Below, one piece after another: positions 21,544 to 33,800 of a stretch of 64,000 bases of DNA (position 1 is its first letter; each line of letters opens with the position of its first letter). A program made the translations under genes and the position numbers. The notes below the pieces were generated by a model. It was not told where the DNA came from. It was given only the letters and a program-made list of their open reading frames with translations, and made no database searches. Source of the DNA: Cryptomeria japonica (lineage: Eukaryota; Streptophyta; Pinopsida; Cupressales; Cupressaceae); assembly GCF_030272615.1 (NCBI RefSeq), contig NC_081410.1:139970849-140034848 (forward strand). Direction: 5' to 3'.

Positions 21544-22460
21544 CCTCTTTATTTTTGAAAAGGAAATGATTGTAACAAACTCTCCTCGAGAAGTCCGAAG
21601 CTTTGTGCATCCATGTTGTTATAAATGGATACCAGGACTATTGGAAAAGAGATCACAAAATTTTGTAAGAAAACACTGCAGAAATTTGTCTGAGATTTTC
21701 TTAAGTCTAATGGAGAATCAGAATTTATTGTAATATTTCTTGAACTGAATATCAATATACAGGCCACTGGTTTTGAGTAAAGCTTTGTGTTGTCTTCAAG
21801 TTTTTTCACAAATTTATTTACTGTCTTCATTCTGAATAATCCAGGGTTGTTCTGTTTGAATGGAATTGCAAAGCAATTTTCGTATAAGTGTTTGTTAGCT
21901 TTTCTCTTTAGGAGGAAAATTAAATACGCGGGATCACTCATACCAGTAAAATCTTTGGAAGGAATTTTGAATTTTTGAGGACCATAGCTTAATTTGGGAT
22001 GCTTGAATTCTTATGTGTGTCAGGCATATGTAAGGATTAATAGAAGCCAAGCCGATGGGAAGCATAAAGATGTATTGTTTGAGGAGTTTTATTTGAGTTT
22101 AGATGACTCTGTACCTTGGATAAGGCACTGATATTAATCGAAGTTGTTTATTGCATGCTTTGTTGATCAAAATGCTGAAGTTAAGTATAATTTCCATCCT
22201 TTGTTTTCAGTTGATTTCAAGGTGAATAAATCCACTTGTTTTCTAGACTGGTTTGTTGTGGGTTTATTGTTTGAAAGTGTGAATTTAATTCACAAAGGTA
22301 TACCCACCTGGGCTCCAAGGAAGCCCGAAGTGTAGAAGGTCTAATCAAACCTTGTCATATGTTGTCTCGGGAATTTCCTTATCTTTGATGTCTCTTCTGC
22401 ACCAAGCTTAAATCATATTATTCTAAGGACATTAAAGGGAATCAGATTTTGAAGGCAATA
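21544..22460 (+). other. Tail of the G 3' LTR
   Basis: No gene. AATAAA at 22225-22230 matches the 5' LTR signal. The extra ~205 bp at about 21820-22050 has no feature I recognise. The tail is the part where a full-length transcript would be expected to end. Confidence 0.5.
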
Positions 22461-24555
22461 ATACTCATCAAGAAAGCTAAAGATAAAACCCCTTATGAGT
22501 ATTGGACCGAGAAGACTCCCACTCTGAGTTATTTTAAAGTATTTGGCAGTAAGTGTTACCTCAAGAGAGGTGAGCATCTGAGCAAGTTTGATGCTAAATG
22601 TGATGAAGGAATATTTCTAGGATATTCCACTAAGAGCAAAGCTCTCAAGTGCTACAACAATAGAACACAGAAAATTGTTGAGAGTATCAATGTCAGGGTT
22701 GATGAATCCCCTATGGAACCTGAGGAAACCTATAGCGAGAATGTGGAAGATGAACCAAGTGTAGCCTTTTGGGAACCGGTTAAGAAAGAAACAAGAAAAG
22801 ACATCAGTGCTCCTGTACTGGTAGAAGCTGCAATAGGTGAAGAAGAAGAAGAAGAAGTATATGAAGAAGAAGAGGAAAAGCAAGCAGAACCAGCTAGAGT
22901 CATTTCTAGATATGTGAAACTACATCATGATCCAAATCAGATCATAGGAGATAAAGATGTAGGGATACTCACAAGACTAAAGGTGAAAGAGAACTCTTGC
23001 ATGATTTCTAAATTTGACTCTAAGACCACTAGAGAGGCACTTACAGATGAAGACTAGATTAAGGCAATGGAAGAGGAGCTAGACTACATAGAAAAGAATG
23101 CAACATGGTCCTTGGTACCCAAACCAAAACACAAGAATGTCATAGGTACCAAATGGGTCTTCAAGAAAAAGTTGAATGAAGAAGGCATAGTTGTAAGGAA
23201 CAAGGAAAGACTTGTACGCAAGGGATATGCTCAAGAAGAGGGAGAAGACTATGGAGAAACCTTTGCTCCTATGGCTAGACTAGAAGGTGTCTGAATGCTA
23301 CTTGCATTTGCAGCATTCAAGGGATTTAAGGTATACCAGACGGATGTAAAGTCTGCATTCTTGAATGGAATCCTAGAAGAGGAAGTGTATATTGAGCAAC
23401 CAGGTGGGTTTGCCTTATCAGAAGATAGTAACATAGTGTGTAGATTACACAAGGCCATGTATGGATTGAAAAAAGCACCAAGGGCATGGTATGAACGGTT
23501 ACACTCTCATCTTGTGAAAATAGGATTTTAGAGAATAAGTGAGGACAGTAACATATACCTAAAATCTGAAGGTTGATCAGATTCTGATTTGTGAATTATT
23601 TGTAGATGACATGATCTTTGGAGGAGATGATGAAATGAGCCATGCATTTGCAGATGAAATGAAGAAAGAGTTTGAGATGTCTCTAATTGGAGACATAAAG
23701 TTCTTCATTGGTTTATAGATTCAACAAATGAAAGAGGGTATCTTTATTACCTAGTCCAAGTATGTGAAAGAGGTATTGAAGACCTTTGGCATAGAGGACA
23801 GAAAACCGGTTGGTACACCAATGGTGACTGGCTGTAAATTGACTAAGGAAGATGATTCATCATTAGTGAATGAGAAGGAGTACCGGTCAATGATCGGTAA
23901 GATGCACTATGTGGTACATAATAGACCAGACATTGCTCATGCAGTGGGCATAGTAGCTCATTTTCAGAAGAGTCCAAGAGAATCCCACTTGGTAGTGGTC
24001 AAGAGGGTTCTTATATACCTAAAAGGGACTATTGACTATGGATTGTGGTATCCATACAATGGTGATTTTAATCTCAAAGTGTTTACTGATGCAGATTGGG
24101 TAGGTAATGTGGATGATCAGAAGAGCACAACTGGTGGAGCATTCTTCCTTGGAGTAAGACTAGTCTCCTAGACAAGCAAGAAGCAAAGTTGTATTTCTTA
24201 GTCTACAGTTGAAGCAGAATATGTGCTAGCATTTATGAACTCCACTCAGGCAATCTGGATGAAGCATGCACTAAATGGCTTCAAAGTACCTATATCTGAG
24301 TTTGTTACTATTTTTTGTGATAATACTAGTACAATCAATATTTCCAAGAATCTGGTATTGCATGCTAGAACTAAGAACATTGATCTCAAGTACCATTTCT
24401 TGAGAGAGAAGGTTCAAAACAGAGAGGTCGTATTACAACATGTTTCTAGTAAGGATTAGCTATTAGACATATTCACTAAGCCCTTACCGAAGACTACATT
24501 TACCTATTTGAGAGGTGAATTAGGGGTTTTGCCCCTTCATAAAGTAAACTAAAGA
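22461..24555 (+). pseudogene. Copia A pol: integrase C-terminus, RT and RNase H
   Basis: Continuation of 2302-3013. The integrase C-terminus has TPYEYW and FKVFGSKCY near 22530 and FLGYSTKSKALKCYN near 22615. An acidic linker (EEEEEEVYEEEEE) precedes RT with NVIGTKWVFKKKLNEEG near 23133, TDVKSAFLNG near 23340, YGLKKAPRAWY near 23460 and the catalytic FVDDM near 23599. RNase H has FTDADWVGN near 24078, VEAEY near 24207, CDNTSTI near 24318 and DIFTKPLP near 24465. Frame changes near 23565; stops at 23055, 23529, 24169, 24457 and others are TAG in place of tryptophan or glutamine, plus TGA at 23292 in place of arginine. Confidence 0.92.
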
Positions 24556-24811
24556 TGTGTGCTCCACATCAGTCAGGTATTACAGTGACAAATCTTTCAA
24601 GATTGATGTGTTGAAGGATACTGCTCCATAGGGGGAGCAACATAGTGGAGTATGGAAGCTTGTGCCTCCACTTTGGCATTGTTGTCAAAGGGGGAGAAGA
24701 TATATGATAGGGGAGAAGATATCTAATGAAGATATTTTAGATGCACTGGTCTATGATGTTTTTAGTTGCAATACTACATCGAGCATTGTCATCAATGCCA
24801 AAGGGGGAGAT
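24556..24811 (+). other. Copia A 3' untranslated stretch with two polypurine tracts
   Basis: AAAGGGGGAG occurs at 24687-24696 and at 24800-24809; the second abuts the LTR. TTGTCATCAATG at 24786-24797 can pair with CATTGATGTCAA at 24849-24860 inside the LTR (11 of 12). The layout matches N1 and N2. Confidence 0.75.
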
Positions 24812-26206
24812 TGTTGGCATATGATGAAGCGGTGACAAAGTATGTTGTCATTGATGTCAATATATGCTCAAGCAAGTACACCGGTATGAAGAGATGTAGT
24901 GAACAAGTCTCAGGGTTTCACTAAGTGTGACTACCGGTTGGTAGTCTCAGCTCTAGGGTTTCCGGTTTGGCAATCTAGCTTATGATATGCAACTGATGAT
25001 ATTCTATGATGAGTTAGCTAATAAATAAGGATGAGATTGAGATGCCACATAATTTTTATGCACGTGAAGGATTTCCTTGAGGATCTTGCATGTTAAGATC
25101 GACTGCATTAAATGTCTACCTCAGGAATGAACATTCTTCTTAGTGGTATGAGAAGAAATCACAATGGGTTATTGATTTCTATTTGCAATGAAGAATGGAC
25201 AATGCAGAATGACTTGTGATCTTTTTGAGATTGTTTCATTCTATGTAAAGTGTTTGGACGGTCAGGATTGGACCACTTGTAATTGTAAACCTAAAATACT
25301 TATGGTTTAGGGTTTATGTTATTGACCTAATTCTTGCCAATAAGGTCGATGAGTTTTGATATTGTTGTTGTTGGCAAAAGTTGTGTGTGTATCTGAGTGA
25401 TGAGATACTTGCCAGACCAGTGAGTGAAAACTACAGATTGTGATTGCAGAGTAGAGGAACTGAAAAGGATCTACCTTAGCATATAGTGTTGTTATCAGAT
25501 CAGAGTTTTACCTATTGTCTTCTAACCATTTCAACAAAAGGAAAATACCTCTGTCGGGCAGCTTTAACTGGCTTACTATAAATCCTCTAACCAGGTGACT
25601 CAAGTTCATTGATTTCTTTAAATCCTGTAGCGAGGTAACCTTTAATAGGGTTTCAACCTTTAATAGGGTATATAGTGATCCCTTAACCGGGTGATCTTTA
25701 ACAGGATCGGTTCCTAGTAGAACCTTATTGTAAAGTCTTTAACCGAACTAGGCTCCTAACAAAGCGAGCTTCAAAAGAGTTCAAAACAAGCTTGTCAGTA
25801 TTCATCCCCACCATGGTTTTTCCCATTTGGGTTTCCATGTAAAAAATTTGTGTGTCATGAGTTGTGCATTTTTCATGTGATGATTAAGTATTCTTTTTTT
25901 AGGTGATTATGCATGCAGAGCTAATGTTTATGATATTACTGATACACTACATGCATATGTTTATGGCTGAAGTAGTTATCAAGTATTGAATGATATTTGA
26001 AGTATTTATTTTTACCAATTTAAGTTGTCTGAAGTCTTACTGTGTTTTACCGGTATTGCCATGGTTAAGTTCAGTAATGAAGACAACCGGTTAGCATTGT
26101 TTTAACTTGATAAGTTGTAGAGAAGATTTTGTATGTACTGATTCACCCCCCCCCCCCCCCCCTCTTAGTACCAGTTAGGGTATTTTTTGCTCATCATTAT
26201 TTATCA
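24812..26206 (+). repeat. Copia A 3' LTR (~1.4 kb)
   Basis: It starts TGTTGGCATATG after the polypurine tract. Near 25560-25760 it holds a set of short repeated phrases (TTTAATAGGGT, TTAACCGGGTGATC). A run of 17 C at 26146-26162 precedes CTCTTAGTACC, matching the N LTR ends. Copia B coding sequence is recognisable from about 26210, so the end lies at 26193-26206; I chose the CA at 26206. Confidence 0.7.
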
Positions 26207-27960
26207 TAGAACAAGTCTATCTTTATGCCTAACAATTTTACCTTCTTCATTAATCTTATTCTGATAGACCCATTTAGTGCCAATGATGTTCTTGTCTTCC
26301 GGTCTAGGGACTAATTCCCAAGTCTTTTTCTTCTCAATCTATTGTAGTTCTTCTTCCATGGCATCCATCCATTCCTATCTTTTTTTGTCCTCATTGACTA
26401 TTTTAGATTCTACTTCAGTCATGAGGCAAAAGTTGACTTGTTCATCATTCTGGGCAAGTCTTCTTCTACTCTACACACCATCACTCTTTTTTTCTATAAG
26501 TTTCTCTTCCGGGTGATTCAACTGCACATATCAGTTGGGATCCTTTTTGGATGCTTCTTCTAGTTCATTGTCTGACTGAGCTTGCTCACCTTCATCACTA
26601 GAATCATCATACTGGTTCACCTATGATTGACTTCCTTTGTGCATATCCTCATCAACTTCTGCATGCACACTATCAATGACTCTTCTTAGTCTTTTGTTGT
26701 AGCATTTGTAGGCCTTCTTGTTAGATGAGTAACCAAGGAAGATTCCTTCATCACTCCTAGAGTCAAAACTACCTAGACCATCCATATCTATCTTGATAAA
26801 ATACTTACTTCCAAATACCTTGAAGTATTTGACTAAAAGCTTCTGGTCATACCACAACTCATAAGGTGTCATTATGCTATTTGTTCTTAGTTGAATCTAG
26901 TTCAAAGTATATGTAGAAATATGAACAACTTCCTTCCAATATGTGTCTGGTAGACTGGCCTCATTTAACATTGTTTTGGCCATCTCCTTAATTGTCCTGC
27001 TCTTACTTTCTACCACACCATTTTGTTGTGGGGTCCTAGGGGCTGAGAATTGCCTTCTAATCCCATGTCTTTCACAATAATATTCAATCTCATTTGATGT
27101 GAACTCTCCACCCCGGTCTGATATTAGACATTTTAGCTTGCACCCACTTTCCTTCTCCGCTATCTTCCTAAAGATCTTGAATCTATCAAATGCTTGTGAT
27201 TTATCTTGCAGGAAAGTGACCTGTGTCATTCTTGAATAATCATCAATAAAGAGCATAAAATATCTTTCACTAGAAAGAGTTCTTGTCGTAGTTGGACCAC
27301 ACAGATATGTATGTACAATTTCAAGTGGTCTTGAGGTGTTGTGCTCTTTTGTCCTGAAGCTCACCTTAGTTTGCTTCCCTTTGACACATTCATCTCAAAA
27401 TGTGCTTACCGGTTTGATGATGGGTGGAATATTTCTTACACACCCTTTTTTACTTACCACAACTAAGTTATCAAAGTTTATGTGGCCTAATCTTCAGTTC
27501 CACAGCCATCTTTCATCAACCTATCCCATCATGCATTGGGACTCATAGCATTCCCTCAGATTGTAAACATTTCCATCTGTTCTCTTTCCTTCTACCACAA
27601 CCTGACCAGTACTCTCATTCTTTATCTAGCAGTTGGTAGACTCAAAGGTGAATTTATAACCTTTGTCACACATCTAACTCACATTCAACAAAATGTGCTT
27701 TAGGCCTTCCACATAATATACATCATGTGCCTTCAATTTTCCATCAATATTTAGAGTACCTTTTCCCTTTATTTTGATGGATGAGTTATCTCTTAATCTT
27801 AATGAACCACCATTCCAGTCTTCAAGCTTGATAAATTTCTTTTTATCACCGGTTATATGGTTGGAACATCCACTGTCTACAACCCATAGATTTTTCCTTT
27901 CAGCATGTAAGGCAGTCTGCACTATCAGACTTGATTCTGCCTTTTCTTTTTCTTTCTAAA
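26207..27960 (-). pseudogene. Copia B pol: protease, integrase, start of RT
   Basis: Read on the minus strand. Protease: WVVDSGCSNHITG near 27877-27840. GAG-pre-integrase: RLGHINFDNLV near 27490. Integrase core: FIDDYSRMTQVTFL near 27255, ISDRGGEFTS near 27120, QQNGVVESKSR near 27020, then FKVFGSKYFIK and FLGYSSNKKAYKCYN near 26720. RT starts with NIIGTKWVYQNKINEEG near 26270 and ends at RLV, 26210, where A begins. Several stops interrupt it (for example between integrase blocks at 26873-26896). Confidence 0.9.
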
Positions 27961-28556
27961 CCCATATCGGTTTGGTTTCTTTCTTCTTGTCAGCTACTAT
28001 TTTTTGTTTTGTTTCAACTATCGATTCTTGATCAGGATTTGTCTTCTTCTACTTGATCTTCCTATTTTTACAAAACTTTGCTATATGTCCAAGCTCTTGA
28101 CAGTTATAGATTTTCATATTTTCATTTAAAGATGAATCTTTAAAATTATTGTAGGACACCAATTTATTCTTCCTACATTCAAAACTCCTATGACCAAATC
28201 CATTGCATTAATAACAAACAACATTCATATCCCATAGTGCATTAAAAGTATTTCTACTCTCATAACTCATAGTGGGTTTATTGGTTAATCTACAGTCAGC
28301 TATTCTATGCCCAAATTTGTTACATAGGTAACAATAACCATGAAAGTTTGAAACATATCAGTTAGGTTGCCTTGGTCCTACAAATGACTACCTCACCGAG
28401 GATCTACCTTTCATGTTGCTAACTCTGGTGAAACCTTCATGATCAACTCTTGCATTTCTCCTTGGATCTGCATGTTGGTACATTGAGTGTGGTCTTCGGT
28501 TCATTGATTGTGTATACCGATTTGTGTGGTGATTTCTAATAGCATCTGCATATATC
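27961..28556 (-). pseudogene. Copia B gag C-terminus with three zinc knuckles
   Basis: On the minus strand three CCHC-like motifs follow one another: CYLCNKFGHRIADC near 28330, CY(stop)CNGFGHRSFEC near 28215 and a third, NCQELGHIAKFC, near 28100 that has lost its first cysteine. Such knuckles bind genomic RNA. They follow an R/H-rich stretch (28388-28540). The segment is the part of gag downstream of the N2 insertion; the upstream part is at 35191-36741. Confidence 0.8.
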
Positions 28557-28561
28557 TTCTT

Positions 28562-29315
28562 TGTTGGAAAATGCACACTCCAATGAGAAATTGTAGGTGA
28601 TTGAAGGTATTTTCATTGATGGCAACCTTACAATCCTATGGCACCCACAGGCACCAGCACCGGCACTAGCAAAGATGATTACCTACACCCCAGCCAATAA
28701 GATTTTATTTTGTATTTAATTGTAAAATCTTTGTGTAAGCCGACAAGGCGAATTGTAATAAGACAAATATAAGTATGAGACCTTGTAGATCATTTATGTA
28801 TGATAAGTATGGAATGTAATAGGAAGATGCGAACATGTGAATAATAAGGCATATTTTGGAATAAGGTTTATGGAAGTTGTATGAGCTTAAACCGGTACTA
28901 ACCTAGCATAGCAGATGTTGAACCAAAGTAGTACATGATATTGGATTTGCATAATCCATTTTTGTAAGTCAGTGACACTTCCCTTTTTGTAATTAAGCAG
29001 TGAGCTTTAGGTAGTTGGCCTTCCTGCATGTGCAGGCCCCTATTATAAGTAATATTCATTTATTGGCCAGTGAGTGAATATTGTGGGTCACAAATCCCAC
29101 TGAGGTTTTTCCCACACTGGTTTTCCTCATTAAAAATATTGTGTTATGGTGTTCTTTCTATGTTGTGGTTATTGATCTTATTTATTGCATTATTTATGGT
29201 TTACAGGTACATTGTTTTGGAATGCAATTTGTTTAATAAGTAAAGAAAATCTGTTAACTGGAAAGATACTGATTCACACCCCCCCCCCCTCTCAGTATCT
29301 TTAGGAATCCTAAAA
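28562..29315 (+). repeat. N2 5' LTR (~754 bp)
   Basis: It starts TGTTGGAAAATG and ends near CCTAA, 2-4 bp before the primer site. A TATAAG box is at 28768-28773. A C run at 29279-29289 precedes TCTCAGTATC. It pairs with the LTR at 34439-35185. Confidence 0.9.
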
Positions 29316-29317
29316 AA

Positions 29318-29330
29318 TGGTATCAGAGCC
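29318..29330 (+). other. N2 primer binding site
   Basis: TGGTATCAGAGCC matches the 3' end of plant initiator tRNA-Met, the usual primer of Copia elements. Confidence 0.88.
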
Positions 29331-29386
29331 TAGTCCTCTATTTTCAAAATCCTAATAGCTTGAGGAAGATTTTGACATTGATACAG

Positions 29387-30499
29387 ATGGAAAACCTGAG
29401 AAAGCAATTAGAAATAGCCTTTGCAAATTATGATGCATAAAAGTTGACAAATATGAAACTTGAAGATGATTTGAAGGCTACATAGGAAATCATTCAAGGA
29501 CTTCAAGAAAATCTCACTATTGCTAGGAACAAAAGAAGAGAACTTTATGAGAAGATACAGAGTGATGATGATGAAAAAGAAAGTCTTAATGATCTTGTAA
29601 GCAAGATGAAGCAATAAAACATGACCTTGAGGAATGAGATGCAAGATATGACTATGAGGTTTTGTAAAGACATTGAAGACCGAAAGAAGAATAAAGATGA
29701 CTTGACTAGGAGAATCAATGATGATGGAAATGAAAATCTAAGACTCAGTCATGAAAATGATATGTTGAAGACAAATATGATTTACTTGGAGCATGATAAA
29801 ACTAGACTCATGAGACAGAAATATTTCTTAGAAAATGAGTTGGCTACTGTAAATCAACACAAGGAGAAATTCAAGAAAAGATTAGAATAACTTGATGACA
29901 TGCTAAAAAATTAGAAACCTAATGGAGATACTAATGGTATCGGCTTTGAAGTTGGTGAAAGCTTGGGTACTGCAAACAGTCATGATCACAATAAACTGGT
30001 AAGATAACCTAATGCCTATAAATTTAATGGGAAATTCTTTAACTGTAACAAGTATGGTCATAGAGAAAATCAGTATAGATCTAGAAACTATCAGAACACA
30101 AATGCACCCACTGGTCAATGTTCTAAATGCAACAAAATTGGTCATAATTCAAAAAAATATAGAATTAATGTAAGATGTTATGTTTGTGGAAGATTTGGAC
30201 ACTTATCTAATCAATGCAGAACACATACTGGCATAGGATATGGAAAAGCTATTCAGAAAAATAATGTGACTTGTTATGCTTGTAACAAGATTGGACATAT
30301 TGAAAATTTTTGTAGAAGTAAGGCATCATCGACAAATAACAAAGGACCCAGTTTGAAAGGTAAAGAGAAGGTTGAAGAAGTAAAGCAAGAATTTTCAAAA
30401 CAATGGATTAGAAAGTTAGATCAGAATGTTAATGAAGATAGTCCTTCACCAGTAGAACAGAGTATCACCCCACTAGAAGAAGATTCTTCATCTAACTGA
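29387..30499 (+). pseudogene. N2 ORF1: truncated Copia gag with four zinc knuckles
   Basis: A single frame of about 370 codons from ATG at 29387, 57 bp after the primer site. The first half is a K/E/D-rich coiled coil. Then comes NGIGFEVGESLG, matching GLGFEEGQSS in Copia B gag, and four knuckles: FNCNKYGHRENQY (degenerate), CSKCNKIGHNSKKY (last Cys lost), CYVCGRFGHLSNQC and CYACNKIGHIENFC near 30272. The capsid domain found at the start of B gag is absent. Stops at 29440, near 29485, 29615, 29888, 29911 and 30006 break it. It probably packages RNA with another element's capsid (inference). Confidence 0.78.
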
Positions 30500-30800
30500 A
30501 AAGAAATCCCTTGGGGGTATGGCAACAAATTGAAAAACATGCTAGTTTAACCTCGGTTGATGGTGAGAAGTTGAATTACTTCTTTACCGATAGATGTGTT
30601 AAGTTTCACTTAACCGGCAGACATTTAATGTGGTAGTTGAAGGAAATAACATTATAAAGCATGTGTTTTTCACTCTTTTTCATTCACTAGCATTCAAATT
30701 TCCTTAGAGAGAGAAAAACCTGAGCAAAGGCATCCATAGTGATAAGTAAAGAAAATCTTTCAAGCATTCAAACCTAAATGCAAATTAAGGTATTTATACA
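30500..30800 (+). other. N2 inter-ORF spacer
   Basis: About 300 bp between the two ORFs. I see no coding continuation and no clear promoter; a splice or internal-initiation signal for ORF2 could lie here but none is recognisable. Confidence 0.5.
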
Positions 30801-33800
30801 ATGGCTTCCTCCTCTACGCCTAAATTCATTGCAAACCCTACTGTAATTGAAGTGATTAAGTGCCTTAGGCCCGTATTTAAAATCATTCTTGAAGTAGCGA
30901 AGAAGGATGATACCCTAGAAGCATTTTCTAAAATTCCCAAAGGATTTTCTTATGCTAAGGATCCTAGAATTTACATACATTGTCATATTGAAGAACTAGG
31001 TGTTGATGAGATTATGAACATGTATAGGATAGTAATATGTATGAAAATGGTAATGTAAAACCAGAACACAAGATAATTGAAACCCTAGGTTTTGTGGAGA
31101 TACTTAGCATTCCTGATTTTCCCAAAGAGGTTATAAGGATTGTATTGAGCAAAGTTCATGGGGAGTTCTTTTGGCTAGATTCCATTCATAAGATAACAAA
31201 AGAAGTAGTTAGGGCAGTGACAGGCTTACCTTCCACTGGTAGCAGGCCTGACAAGACTAAAAAGGTTCCAAACGACACTATAATGACCTAACCGGTGCAA
31301 CCTATGACAAGAGATCCCTATGAGTCAATGATGTAAAGGATATCAATGTAAGATTCATTAGCATGATTCTTGGATACAAAGCTACACATGCCAATGGATT
31401 AAACTTTGTTTCTAGTTTATGTATCAAGAGTGCTTATGACAATAAACAGTAATGCAAAGATTGACATTTGTGAGTGGTTAAAAGATGAGCTAATAGACAA
31501 TCTGAAGAAACTTAAGGGTGATAGGAAAGGCACATTCAGATTGGGTAACTTACTTGTATGTCTATTGTTGTATATCACCAAGGAAGCTCCTAGTATTGGT
31601 AGAAAGGATTTTAGAATTGACATTCCGGTAGGAAAACAACTTTTGGATATTCTTAATAACATGGGATATGATAGAGAGAAGAACATAATTGAACACTTTC
31701 AGGCACTGAAGGCTAGAATGAAAATTAGGGAAAGACTATCTCAATCCATAGTTGATAAATATCAAAAAGAGATATGTTTTGTTATAAAGAAGGATGAAAT
31801 CTGGATGGAGGCAGTGATTCCAAAGACAGTTTGGGTTACAGAGATGGGTTATGAGGGAGATGAAAACATAATAGAAACTTATGCAAAAGCACTTCTAGAA
31901 TACCCTAAAGAACCAACAAAAGAAGTATTTGGAAATGTAGAAACCATTGAAAGCAAAGTTCAATCACAAAAATGAATAAAGAAAATAGAACAAAAAACTA
32001 GAAAGGCAAATAGACAGGCAAAAGAAATCAAGGAAGATATATTGAATGTGACTGGTATTAAGGAGAGTGACTTGGAAGGATTACAACTGGAAACACATCT
32101 TTCACCAGTTGGTACCTCCTCTGACAGTGAAATATCGGTTGAATTCAAAAGGGTAGTAAGAAAAAGAAAACCCTCACCAGTATCCTCACCTACTCTTAAA
32201 ACAATAGGCAGTAAGGCCTCCAACAAAGAAAATGACACCGAGGAAGAAAAAGGTAAAACAAGTTGTCCCTCCCTTAGACAACCTTTTGAATGAAATAACT
32301 GAAGATGGTAACTTGTCAAATGTCAGCAAGTTGTATAACACGTTCACTAATGAAGAAAAGGAAAGCATAAAAAACAATGTTATTCTACACTTAGATATTT
32401 ATAAGAAATTCTTGATAGAAGTTGTAGATGATCTACCTAGTGACTTGTATAGAACGTTAGATGCAAAAAGGTTAGCAATTATTGAACTGGACAAGAAGAT
32501 AAAGATAGAGAAACTACTTGCAGTTCACCCAGTAAGATCAGTAGAAGAAATTGATGAACTGATAAGTGAAGCCAATAGGACTGTATTTTCCACCGATCAC
32601 CAACATGTAGCATTAATGGCTGGTAGAGTAAATGAGATCACTAAAGAGACAATGGAAAAATGGGATATCTTCTTTGTAGAGAAGGAAAAGCAAGAAGAAA
32701 TTAAATGACCAAAGACTTTCAAAGTCTATCAAAAGGAAAAAGATAAAGGTAAAGGAAAGGTAGGTGGTCCTCCGAGCATAAAAGTAACAGATAACTTGCC
32801 CCCACCTCCTTCTGATACTCCACCGACACAAATTGTTGATACACCACCGATAACAGATAATGTGGAGAGTATGGAAACTACACATGAGGATCCTAATCCT
32901 GATTCAGAGGTATTGTATACCATGAATATTGACACACAAGAAGTCAACATTGTGGTTGATAAGGAAACAACTGAGAAGAGAGATGTGGCAACTGAGCCAT
33001 CAGCAGAAAACATTGCAATTGAGACAAATGTTGAGGATACAGTTGGAAATGTTGAGATTGGGATTGAAACACATATTGATCCCCTAGATACTGGAAAGAT
33101 AGATACCACAGATGTACACACTGAAAAACCTACTGAGCAACCGACTACTAATAAATCTGTTGAGATACCAATAGTAGACAGTTCAGAGGTACTTACAGAA
33201 AAACTGGTAGAAAACACTGAGACACAATCAGAAAAACTAAAAATGGAAAGCATAGAGAAAATGATAGAGGTACATTCTGAGAAACATGAAGAGGAAAAGG
33301 TCCAGATAAAGACAATACCACTGGCAATAGCTGAGAAACCCAAACCTTTGCTAGTAGAAATGCAGACTCAAACTAACCTACCAGAGGTCAACATAAGCAA
33401 AGAGGTTACTAACACCGGTGGATTGCAGATTGTTAAGGTAGTTGGACAATCTTCTAGTATTACAAAAATCAAAAAGTGTAATGCATAGGCATATAAGGCT
33501 ATTGATGACACAATTCCTTTATTGAAATTGATTACACCCAAGTGCAATGTGGAAAATAAATATTCTTTGAGTCAACTAGACACACTATCTAAGTACATCA
33601 CCAGCAATCTTTTGACAATTGATCAGATTAATGAGGAGACATTCAGTAAGAAAATGAACAAGGAAAAAGAAAAATTCTTTGAAGAGATAATAAAGAAGTG
33701 CATAGAACACATTGACACCCTCCTATCAGCACTAAACAAAACTTTAACAAAATTTAAGGAACCGTACAGAGACACTTGCAAGACTGATCTTTTGACAGTG

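Larger units (their letters stand above)
3014..22460 (+). mobile_element. G: Gypsy (Tat-like) element with ~6-kb coding LTRs
   Basis: Direct repeats 3014-9069 and 16249-22460 flank a 7.2-kb interior. Both start TGTTATCACTG; the left ends AACA and the right ends AATA. Flanks are GTACT (3009-3013) and ATACT (22461-22465), a 5-bp target duplication with one change. The interior gives gag, protease, RNase H, RT, degenerate RNase H and integrase. A TGGCGACTC-type primer site and the extra RNase H point to the Tat/Ogre lineage of Ty3/Gypsy, which is inference from family knowledge. By eye the LTRs differ at 5 of 300 bases compared, so the insertion is younger than N2. Confidence 0.92.
16249..22460 (+). 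repeat. G 3' LTR (6212 bp) with internal gene
   Basis: Second copy of the 5' LTR, same order of promoter block, TATA box, reading frame and tail. It carries a ~205-bp segment (about 21820-22050) absent from the 5' copy and lacks ~60 bp inside the reading frame near 20550. It ends AATA where the 5' LTR ends AACA, followed by the duplicated ATACT. Confidence 0.92.
2302..26206 (+). mobile_element. Copia A, split by Gypsy G
   Basis: Two blocks, 2302-3013 and 22461-26206, together make a Ty1/Copia element: GAG-pre-integrase, integrase, RT, RNase H, polypurine tract and 3' LTR. The 5' half is left of the window beyond N1. G occupies 3014-22460; joining base 3013 to base 22466 (dropping one duplication copy) restores the integrase frame. 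The 3' LTR abuts the RT of minus-strand Copia B, so A was inserted into B. The exact right end is uncertain between 26193 and 26206. Confidence 0.85.

Noticed and set aside
26141-26170. Poly-C run as assembly gap or artefact
   Set aside because: The same run occurs at the same place in five LTR families, so it is biological.
32729-33343. 204-codon minus-strand frame
   Set aside because: Serine/valine-rich shadow of N2 ORF2, which is supported by its N1 homologue.
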